Shown one piece after another: positions 1-5,389 of a stretch of DNA of 13,959 nucleotides. Both the position numbers and the translations under genes were made by a program. The first letter of the stretch is position 1. Every line of letters begins with the position of its first letter. The stretch is from an uncultured Actinomycetes bacterium (lineage in GTDB: Bacteria; Actinomycetota; Actinomycetes; Nanopelagicales; Nanopelagicaceae): assembly GCA_903852955.1 (NCBI GenBank), contig CAINSH010000040.1:1-13959 (forward strand). The letters are read 5' to 3'. Under the pieces are notes generated by a model. The model did not search any database, was not told the DNA's origin, and saw only the letters and a list, made by a program, of their open reading frames with translations.

Positions 1-1
1 A

Positions 2-460
2 GTTGGCGCATTGCACGGTGGAAAGTCACAAGCGGTTCGTACTCGCACTCTTGCACTCTTTAAGGACTCAGCGAATTCTGCCCTTGTTGCAACTGACGTT
101 GCAGCTCGTGGAATCCACGTTGATGGAATCTCGCTAGTTGTTCACGTTGATGCTCCAACAGATCACAAGGATTACTTGCACCGTGCAGGACGTACTGCCC
201 GCGCTGGTGAGGCTGGAACTGTTGTAACTCTTGCTACAACTAAGCAGCAAAAATCAATTGGTGGCCTTACTTCTCGCGCAGGAGTTACTCCTAAATTTGT
301 AGGCGTTACTCCACTTAGCACCGAACTAATGAAGATTACTGGCGCACAGGAGCCATCAGGTATTCCTTACATTGTGCCCATCGTTGAAAAGTCAGTTCGA
401 AGTGGCGGAAATAAGCGTCCTCGTCCTAACTCAAGTCAGCGTCGCCGTCGTCCTCGCTAA
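2..460 (+). CDS. DEAD-box ATP-dependent RNA helicase, C-terminal part (5' end outside window)
   Basis: This is the C-terminal 152 residues of a superfamily 2 DEAD-box RNA helicase, an enzyme that uses ATP to remodel RNA duplexes in ribosome assembly or mRNA decay. The reading frame is open to the left edge. A TTG at 11 could be misread as a start, but the frame enters at base 2 with Val-Gly-Ala and the helicase core is clearly cut. Visible are the conserved LHGGKSQ segment (bases 11-31), motif V (ATDVAARGIHVDG, about 89-127) and motif VI (HRAGRTARAG, 179-208) with its arginine finger. After the helicase fold the protein continues into a tail ending in a very basic Arg/Lys/Pro/Ser-rich stretch (about 397-457) typical of RNA-binding tails. 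The N-terminal RecA domain with the Walker and DEAD motifs is outside the window, so the subfamily (RhlE- or DeaD-like) cannot be decided. The dcp-like gene follows 28 bases downstream on the same strand. Confidence 0.93.
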   Translation, partial: VGALHGGKSQAVRTRTLALFKDSANSALVATDVAARGIHVDGISLVVHVDAPTDHKDYLHRAGRTARAGEAGTVVTLATTKQQKSIGGLTSRAGVTPKFVGVTPLSTELMKITGAQEPSGIPYIVPIVEKSVRSGGNKRPRPNSSQRRRRPR

Positions 461-472
461 CTAGTTCTACTT

Positions 473-489
473 AGATAAGATTTGCATTA
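473..489 (+). promoter_or_regulatory. Possible -10 element for leaderless transcription of the M3 peptidase gene
   Basis: The 28-base gap before dcp has no convincing Shine-Dalgarno sequence. It does contain TAAGAT at 476-481, which fits the TANNNT pattern of actinobacterial -10 boxes and ends seven bases before the ATG at 489. That is the spacing expected if transcription starts on the A of the start codon, giving a leaderless mRNA. No recognisable -35 is present, which is common in Actinobacteria. Co-transcription from the helicase gene is an equally possible arrangement. The evidence is only a short motif and its spacing. Confidence 0.3.
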
Positions 490-2522
490 TGACTAATGCG
501 AATCCATTTGCCCAACGCAGCACACTTGAGTTCGAGCTGCCTCCTTTTGCCGAAATTAAGCTCGAACACTATCTGCCTGCTTTTTATGAGGGCTGTAAAG
601 AACAGTTGGCCGAAGTTGATGCGATTCTAAATTCTCCTGGGGCTGCAACTTTTGAAAATACAATCGTTGCCTTGGAAAAAAGCGGGCAGATATTGATGCG
701 CACGCTTTTGGTGTTTTTTAATAAATCATCAAGTGATACAAGTGATGCTTTAGATGCCATTGAGGAAGAAATGGCTCCGAAGCTTGCTGCGCATCAGGAC
801 GCAATCAATTTAAACCCTAAGTTATTTGATCGAATCAAATCACTGTACGACAACCGCGAATCAATTGGCTTAAATACCGAAGATTCATGGTTGCTTGAGC
901 GGTATTACAAAGATCTCATCCACGCAGGAGCCCATTTGACGCAGGCCGAACGCGATCGTCTCAAGCAACTCAATGAACAACTTTCAAAGTTAGAAACACA
1001 GTTTTCAAAAAATGTTCTTGCTGATACAAATGACTTAGCGGTTCTAGTTCAAACTCTAGAAGAGCTCGATGGGTTAAGCGAAAATGAAATTGCATCAGCT
1101 GCGGCTGCGGCAAAAGATCGTGGCCATGAAGGTAAATGGCTCATTGGGATGGTCAATTTTTCAGGAAACCCGGTATTGGATTCACTTACTAATCGCGAAC
1201 TGCGTAAAAAAATCATGCAGGAATCCTTAGTTAAAGCCAACCGTGCTAACGAAAATGACAATAAACCAGTGCTATTGCAGATGGTCAATTTGCGTGCAGA
1301 GCGGGCCAAACTATTTGGCAAGAACACTCATGCCGAACATGTAATTGCCGTACAAACTGCCGAACACCCAGATAACGTGCATGCAATGCTTCGCAAGATC
1401 GCACCAGCTGCAGTTCGCAATGCAAAAGCCGAAGCCGAGGACCTGGAGAAATCAGCCGGCCATGAAATTGAAAGTTGGGACTGGGGTTTTTATACCGAGC
1501 AAGTTCGTCTAGAAAAATACAACATTGATACCAGCAAGATGCGGCCTTATTTTGAACTTGAATCTGTTCTAAAGAACGGAGTTTTCTTTGCTGCAAATAA
1601 ACTCTTTGGAGTCACTTTCAAAGAGCGCCCGGATCTAACTACCTACCATCCTGAAGCACGTGCCTTTGAAGTAAATAATGAAGATGGCTCGAAGGTTGGC
1701 CTCTTTATCGGTGATTTTTATACCCGTGATTCAAAGCGTGGTGGCGCGTGGATGAATAACTTGGTTGATCAGAACTTCCTTTTCAATCAACTTCCGGTCG
1801 TTGTAAATAATTTGAATATTCCAAAGCCACCTGCCGGTAAGCCAACATTGCTTACTTATGATGAAACGACAACTTTGTTCCATGAGTTCGGACATGCGTT
1901 GCACGGACTGCTTTCACAAGTTAAATACCCACGGGTTTCTGGCACAAGCGTTCAGCGTGACTTTGTCGAATTCCCATCACAAGTAAATGAGATGTGGATC
2001 TTGTGGCCAGAAGTTGTCGAAAACTACGCACGTCATCATGAAACTGGTGAAAAACTTCCACAAGAGTGGGTAGATAACTTAAAAGCTGCATCTACTTTTA
2101 ATGAAGGTCACGCAACAACAAGTTACTTGGCTGCGGCAATCTTAGATTTAGCTTGGCACTCACTTACCAGCGAAGAAGCGGCCAAAGTTACTGATGTTGA
2201 GGCTTTTGAAGCACAAGCAATTAAGGATTACGGTTTGGAGTTTTCACCCGTCCCAACCCGTTACCGCTCAACTTATTTCAGCCATATCTTTGCCGGAGGT
2301 TACTCATCTGGGTATTACGGCTATATCTGGTCAGAAGTTTTAGATGCAGATACCGTGGATTGGTTTAAAGAAAATGGTGGATTGCAACGTAAAAACGGTG
2401 AGCATTTCAAGAACACACTTCTTGGTAGAGGTGGGTCAATTGATTCTATGCAGATGTTTAGAAACTTCCGTGGTCGCGATTCAAAGATCGAGCCGTTGTT
2501 GAAGCGTCGTGGTTTGCTGTAG
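489..2522 (+). CDS. dcp: M3-family zinc metallopeptidase, peptidyl-dipeptidase Dcp-like
   Basis: The 677-residue product matches the usual length (about 680) of peptidyl-dipeptidase Dcp / oligopeptidase A proteins. These are cytoplasmic enzymes that finish breakdown of short peptides, Dcp by releasing dipeptides from the C-terminus. The zinc site is complete: HEFGH with H465, E466 (catalytic) and H469, and E494 in DFVEFPSQ, 29 residues after the first His, as in the thimet oligopeptidase family. The C-terminal catalytic region also has the expected YSSGYYGYIWSEVLDAD and FRGRDSKIEPLL stretches. There is no signal peptide or membrane segment. The N-terminal two-thirds are mostly helical and charged, as expected for the lid that restricts entry to peptides. 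The ATG at 489 is chosen because the family N-terminus (NPFAQRSTLEFELPPF) follows directly. The last 42 bases overlap the 3' end of the convergent DUF167 gene. Dcp rather than OpdA is a family-level judgement. Confidence 0.93.
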   Translation: MTNANPFAQRSTLEFELPPFAEIKLEHYLPAFYEGCKEQLAEVDAILNSPGAATFENTIVALEKSGQILMRTLLVFFNKSSSDTSDALDAIEEEMAPKLAAHQDAINLNPKLFDRIKSLYDNRESIGLNTEDSWLLERYYKDLIHAGAHLTQAERDRLKQLNEQLSKLETQFSKNVLADTNDLAVLVQTLEELDGLSENEIASAAAAAKDRGHEGKWLIGMVNFSGNPVLDSLTNRELRKKIMQESLVKANRANENDNKPVLLQMVNLRAERAKLFGKNTHAEHVIAVQTAEHPDNVHAMLRKIAPAAVRNAKAEAEDLEKSAGHEIESWDWGFYTEQVRLEKYNIDTSKMRPYFELESVLKNGVFFAANKLFGVTFKERPDLTTYHPEARAFEVNNEDGSKVGLFIGDFYTRDSKRGGAWMNNLVDQNFLFNQLPVVVNNLNIPKPPAGKPTLLTYDETTTLFHEFGHALHGLLSQVKYPRVSGTSVQRDFVEFPSQVNEMWILWPEVVENYARHHETGEKLPQEWVDNLKAASTFNEGHATTSYLAAAILDLAWHSLTSEEAAKVTDVEAFEAQAIKDYGLEFSPVPTRYRSTYFSHIFAGGYSSGYYGYIWSEVLDADTVDWFKENGGLQRKNGEHFKNTLLGRGGSIDSMQMFRNFRGRDSKIEPLLKRRGLL

Positions 2523-2792
2523 TTCTTGATATTTCTTTTCAAGTTCAACAACTTCTCCGCTAACCAGTAAACGCTTATCTCGACCTAATTCACCAAAAAC
2601 AATGGTGAAATCGCGAGCGCGACAATCAAATGCTTTTGCGAGTTCTTTGATTACGGCTTCGTTAGCTTTGCCATCAACGGCAGGTGCTTGAACCGCAACA
2701 ACTAAACGCGGTGGGTCACCAACAACACCACCAACTTTATTTCGTGAAGAATTTGGGCGAACCCGAATTTCAATTAATAACTGCTCTGACAC
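2481..2792 (-). CDS. DUF167 (YggU-family) small conserved protein
   Basis: The 103-residue product carries the DUF167/YggU family signature: an N-terminal strand with IRVRPNSSRNKV (residues 9-20), then APAVDGKANEAVIKELAKAF (36-55), then an IVFGELGRDKRLLVSGE strand pair (64-80). The family is widespread and its biochemical role is unsettled, so no function is assigned. The start is a GTG directly after the TAA of the upstream DUF5302 gene (TAAGTG), which suggests coupled translation. The family core ends near residue 80. Residues 91-103 lie inside the oppositely transcribed dcp gene, and the antisense codons are in exact register with dcp codons: the TGA stop is the complement of dcp Ser665 TCA, and the dcp TAG stop is read here as Leu91 CTA. 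This tail (LQQTTTLQQRLDL) is therefore probably a non-conserved extension acquired by reading into the neighbour. Confidence 0.88.
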   Translation of the reverse strand: MSEQLLIEIRVRPNSSRNKVGGVVGDPPRLVVAVQAPAVDGKANEAVIKELAKAFDCRARDFTIVFGELGRDKRLLVSGEVVELEKKYQELQQTTTLQQRLDL

Positions 2793-2984
2793 TTAGCCAG
2801 CAGAACCAGATCCTGATGGACCGGCTTTGCGCTGTACCTGTGGAGCTCCGCCGCTGCGTTGCCCGCCGCGAATCTTTGATCCACTTTCAGAATGTGTTTG
2901 TGTTCCTGGTGCTCCCGGCTTATTTTTCTTAGCTTCAAGGGCAGCAAGCATTCTTGCTTTCATGTCATCATTCTTATCGGCCAT
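2793..2984 (-). CDS. DUF5302-like small actinobacterial protein
   Basis: The product is 63 residues, with a charged, probably helical N-terminal half (MADKNDDMKARMLAALEAKK) followed by a Gly/Ser/Pro-rich basic tail that looks disordered (about residues 21-63). The layout, an acidic start, a short K-x-L-x-A-L-x-x-K helix and a GSKIRGG...QRKAG tail, matches the actinobacterial DUF5302 family as I recall it. No function is known for the family and none is proposed. The ATG at 2984 is preferred; an ATG four bases upstream (2988) is out of frame. The gene lies 25 bases after bldC and abuts the DUF167 start. A TAGGAT at 2996-2991 upstream could be a ribosome binding site containing AGG or a -10 box for a leaderless transcript. 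Confidence 0.75.
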   Translation of the reverse strand: MADKNDDMKARMLAALEAKKNKPGAPGTQTHSESGSKIRGGQRSGGAPQVQRKAGPSGSGSAG

Positions 2985-2996
2985 GCATTAATCCTA
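2985..2996 (-). promoter_or_regulatory. Possible -10 element or weak RBS before the DUF5302 gene
   Basis: On the - strand TAGGAT (2996-2991) lies six bases before the ATG. It fits TANNNT with leaderless spacing, but it also contains AGG, which could be a weak Shine-Dalgarno. The sequence alone does not separate the two readings. Confidence 0.22.
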
Positions 2997-3009
2997 CTGC
3001 ACTTAGAAA

Positions 3010-3207
3010 TTAAGAGCTTGATTCCTTATATTCGCGTAAACGTTCCAGAACTTCTGATTCACGATACCGACGGTGCCCACCTAAAGTACGAATGGCCGTT
3101 AATTTGCCGGCCTTTGCCCACCTAGTGACAGTCTTTGGATTGACGTGAAAACGCACTGCAACCTCTTTAGGTGTGAGCAGGACTTCAGCATCAGGTAAGT
3201 GCGCCAT
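3010..3207 (-). CDS. bldC: BldC-family MerR-like DNA-binding regulator
   Basis: This 65-residue protein is nearly all one winged helix-turn-helix domain: LLTPKEVAVRF (10-20), VNPKTVTRWAKAGKLTAI (22-39) and the wing RTLGGHRRYRESEV (40-53). The sequence closely resembles Streptomyces BldC (68 residues), which binds direct repeats as head-to-tail oligomers and controls the onset of development. Like BldC it has no effector or dimerisation domain. The ATG at 3207 is supported by a purine-rich GGGAGAGG (3220-3213) ending five bases upstream. Proximity to purM and DUF3073 recalls the gene order around bldC in other Actinobacteria. A target set cannot be read from the window. The 91-base gap upstream carries repeated GTATTG motifs that might be an autoregulatory site. 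The gene could be co-transcribed with the DUF5302 and DUF167 genes downstream. Confidence 0.93.
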   Translation of the reverse strand: MAHLPDAEVLLTPKEVAVRFHVNPKTVTRWAKAGKLTAIRTLGGHRRYRESEVLERLREYKESSS

Positions 3208-3230
3208 ATCAACCTCTCCCGCCGCCGTGT

Positions 3231-3288
3231 CCGAATTGCTCCGTATTGTGGTGAAGTATTGCGATTTAACTGGCTAGAAGCAATACGG
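3231..3288 (-). promoter_or_regulatory. Repeat cluster upstream of bldC: candidate operator/promoter
   Basis: Read on the + strand, CCGAATTG (3231-3238), CCGTATTG (3241-3248) and GTATTG (3256-3261) form a direct series. CAATACGG (3281-3288) is a perfect inverted copy of the 3241 octamer. The first two copies are ten bases apart, about one helical turn. Read towards bldC, a weak promoter can be drawn: TTGCTT (3283-3278), 17 bases, AATACT (3260-3255), each overlapping one repeat copy. The promoter matches are only partial, so the repeats are the stronger observation. A role as a binding site, for example for BldC itself, is inference. Confidence 0.4.
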
Positions 3289-3298
3289 TTTAAATGAA

Positions 3299-4114
3299 TT
3301 AATTAGCTGATTCAAGGGCCTGAACTCTGCGCCAACGCGACATTAGCCGCTCGTAACCCTGGCCGGCCATCAAACCATCGGCAGCAGCAAGTCCGGACAA
3401 AGATTGCAAAACATCTTCGATTGATGTGTCGGCAAGTAAGCCATCTTCATCATTATCGCGAAGCGCCTTATCTAAATAGATTGCAAGTCCGCCGTAGTCG
3501 AGTTCAACATAGGACTTTGGGTGAAACATTTCTAGCCAATCTAAAAGATTTGCAAGATCTTGTTCGACTGGACCTTCACCAAAAGCATTAATAACGCTTT
3601 CATGTGCGACCTGCCCGCGTGCTTTTGCATTTGCAACAGTTGTGCGTGCCGTTGTAAATAAGCCATCTTTGTTTTCACCACGAGTGCGCTCTTCTGGAAG
3701 AAACAATAAAAACCAACGAGGTGGAATTACCCAAGTTTCATTAAGGATATGTGGAACTTTATCCTCTAGTAAATCTACTCCGGCAGTTATTACTTCTTCC
3801 ATAGCCGGCGAAATAAAATATGGAACAACGGTGCTTGGTAATGAATCTTTAAAGTTATCTAACGCTGCCCAACAACGCGTTGCAGTTGACCAAGGTGCAA
3901 CATATCTTTGGCCATCAACATCAATAATATGAACACCGTCTGGTCGACCAGCTGGCGGCTCGGGAACTATTGTGCGTGCGAGAGCAAACTCTTCTTCGTG
4001 AATGTAACTTTCATTATTGATTTCGATTGTTTGCCAACGCAAACGATCAGCAGGTTCAAATGCGGAAAGTGGTTCGTAGATACGAAGTGATGCGACGTAC
4101 GGTGTAGGTCTCAC
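3299..4114 (-). CDS. Conserved actinobacterial protein of unknown function (271 residues)
   Basis: The product resembles a conserved hypothetical family found near purM, DUF3073 and bldC in Actinobacteria; I do not know a function. It has no signal peptide, membrane segment or recognisable catalytic motif, so it is probably a cytoplasmic globular protein. Distinctive stretches are TPYVASLRIYEPLSAF at the start (4-19), RYVAPWSTATRCWAAL (70-85), IPPRWFLLFLPEER (130-143) and an acidic, mostly helical C-terminal third ending in YERLMSRWRRVQAL. Tryptophans are frequent (residues 27, 75, 82, 128, 134, 193, 261). The GTG start (4114-4112) overlaps the TGA of the DUF3073 gene as GTGA. No earlier in-frame start is plausible because the conserved N-terminus begins there, and no good Shine-Dalgarno is close, so translation probably depends on the upstream gene. 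Bases 3208-3298 separate it from bldC. Confidence 0.85.
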   Translation of the reverse strand: MRPTPYVASLRIYEPLSAFEPADRLRWQTIEINNESYIHEEEFALARTIVPEPPAGRPDGVHIIDVDGQRYVAPWSTATRCWAALDNFKDSLPSTVVPYFISPAMEEVITAGVDLLEDKVPHILNETWVIPPRWFLLFLPEERTRGENKDGLFTTARTTVANAKARGQVAHESVINAFGEGPVEQDLANLLDWLEMFHPKSYVELDYGGLAIYLDKALRDNDEDGLLADTSIEDVLQSLSGLAAADGLMAGQGYERLMSRWRRVQALESAN

Positions 4115-4287
4115 GCACGTGGAATGTAATTGCCTTCAGCAAAGGGATCATCGTCATCCCTGTTACGTGAAGGTTCTACTTCGCCGTGAAGTTCTTTCGC
4201 AAGACGATCTAGATCCATATCTTGTGAGTTATATTTCAAATCACGAGCAACTTTGGTCTGTTTTGCTTTGGCTCGGCCGCGACCCAT
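4111..4287 (-). CDS. DUF3073 small protein
   Basis: This 58-residue protein begins MGRGRAKAKQTKVARDLKY, has a conserved central SQDMDLDRLAKEL helix and ends in an acidic DDDDPFAEG segment. These are the hallmarks of DUF3073, an actinobacterial family usually encoded next to purM. The basic N-terminus and acidic C-terminus suggest nucleic-acid or ribosome contact, but that is only inference from composition. The start is secure: AAGGAG at 4301-4296 sits eight bases before the ATG. It lies 43 bases after purM, and its TGA overlaps the GTG of the 271-residue protein by four bases, so the two are likely made together. Confidence 0.92.
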   Translation of the reverse strand: MGRGRAKAKQTKVARDLKYNSQDMDLDRLAKELHGEVEPSRNRDDDDPFAEGNYIPRA

Positions 4288-4295
4288 AGTGCGAG

Positions 4296-4301
4296 CTCCT
4301 T
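4296..4301 (-). promoter_or_regulatory. Strong ribosome binding site of the DUF3073 gene
   Basis: AAGGAG on the - strand, eight bases before the ATG at 4287. It is among the best Shine-Dalgarno sequences in the window and fixes the start of this very short gene. It suggests that DUF3073 is translated independently of purM and more strongly than its neighbours. Confidence 0.75.
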
Positions 4302-4330
4302 AACTGTTGCGTATTCGTCAGAGGCGTAGG

Positions 4331-5389
4331 TTATCGCGCTCTGTAGGTGCCTTCCAAAGTTGAGCGTGAATTGGAGGCCTCTCTAGCCTGTACAACGCCG
4401 GCGACCCAGGCTTTCATTCCCCGGGCAGCCAGGGATCGAAGCGCCAAATCGGCAGAATCGGGCGAAACTATTGCCGTCATCCCAATTCCACAGTTCCAGG
4501 TCCGCTCCATATCAGCCTGCGGAACTCCGCCAATTTTAGATAAGAACTCCATCTCAACTGGAATCGACCAGGTTGAGCGATCATAAATTGCGGTTAAGTG
4601 ATCAGGAATTACGCGCGCAGTATTTTCGGCGATTCCACCACCAGTTATGTGTGAAAATCCACGAAGCTTTCCTTGCATCGATTTAATTAAAGCCAAACAA
4701 TCGAGTGCATAGATTTCTGTTGGAGTTAAGAAAACTTCGCCGGAGGTTTTTCCATATTCACTAACATGAGCTTCAAGTGAAAGTTTAGCCGTCTTAATAA
4801 TATGGCGAACTAGAGAAAAACCATTTGCATGAAAACCACTTGCCGGCATCGCAATTAATACATCGCCTTTTTGAACTAGATGTGCACCTAGCTGTAAATC
4901 CGCATCAACAACACCAGTTGCTGCACCTGCAACATCGAACTCATCATCTGCAAGCAGGCCAGGGTGTTCGGCAGTTTCGCCACCAATTAACGCAGTGCCA
5001 GCTTTTTCACAACCCCTTGCAATGCCGCCAACAATTTCGGCGATGCGTTCTGGGATAACTTTTCCAACTGCAATGTAGTCGGTCATGAAAAGTGGTTCAG
5101 CACCACATACAACTAAATCATCGACAACCATGGCAACTAGATCTTCTCCGATTGTGTCGTATTTACCTAAAGCTCGGGCAATCTCGGTCTTAGTTCCAAC
5201 GCCATCAGTTGACGTTGCAAGTAAAGGCTTTTTCATATTCTTTAACGCGTTTGCATCAAATAGACCAGCAAAGCCACCGATTCCACCCATAACTTCTGGC
5301 CGAGTTGCTTTTGCAATTGAAGCTTTCATTAACTCAACTGCACGATCGCCTGCATCTATATCTACTCCGGCGTCTTTATATGTACTCAT
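4331..5389 (-). CDS. purM: Phosphoribosylformylglycinamidine cyclo-ligase (AIR synthetase)
   Basis: PurM closes the imidazole ring, converting FGAM and ATP to aminoimidazole ribonucleotide (step 5 of IMP synthesis). At 352 residues it is the normal length for the family. Diagnostic segments are STDGVGTKTEIA (60-71), MVVDDLVVCGAEPLFMTDY (87-105) and the GGETAEHPG loop (136-144). The N-terminus MSTYKDAGVDIDAGD is typical, supporting the ATG at 5389. The start overlaps the purF stop by one base (TAATG), so ribosomes finishing PurF can re-initiate. Substrate arrives from the PurSQL complex encoded upstream in the same run, and product goes to AIR carboxylation, whose genes are not in this window. 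A 43-base gap without an obvious terminator hairpin follows. Confidence 0.97.
   Translation of the reverse strand: MSTYKDAGVDIDAGDRAVELMKASIAKATRPEVMGGIGGFAGLFDANALKNMKKPLLATSTDGVGTKTEIARALGKYDTIGEDLVAMVVDDLVVCGAEPLFMTDYIAVGKVIPERIAEIVGGIARGCEKAGTALIGGETAEHPGLLADDEFDVAGAATGVVDADLQLGAHLVQKGDVLIAMPASGFHANGFSLVRHIIKTAKLSLEAHVSEYGKTSGEVFLTPTEIYALDCLALIKSMQGKLRGFSHITGGGIAENTARVIPDHLTAIYDRSTWSIPVEMEFLSKIGGVPQADMERTWNCGIGMTAIVSPDSADLALRSLAARGMKAWVAGVVQAREASNSRSTLEGTYRAR

Noticed and set aside
11..13. TTG as the start of a complete small gene at the left edge
   Set aside because: The frame is open to the window edge and encodes only the C-terminal half of a helicase domain, so the gene is cut rather than short.
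1285..1596. Open frame of 103 codons on the - strand inside dcp (and a similar one at 1049-1327)
   Set aside because: Both are fully antisense to a well-conserved peptidase gene, have no recognisable protein features and no ribosome binding site. They are shadow frames.
3241..3288. The perfect 8-base inverted repeat CCGTATTG/CAATACGG as a transcription terminator of the 271-residue gene
   Set aside because: The 32-base loop is far too long and there is no T-tract after the stem. A protein-binding role is more likely.
4288..4330. A terminator or riboswitch between purM and the DUF3073 gene
   Set aside because: The 43 bases hold a ribosome binding site but no convincing stem-loop or T-run in either direction.
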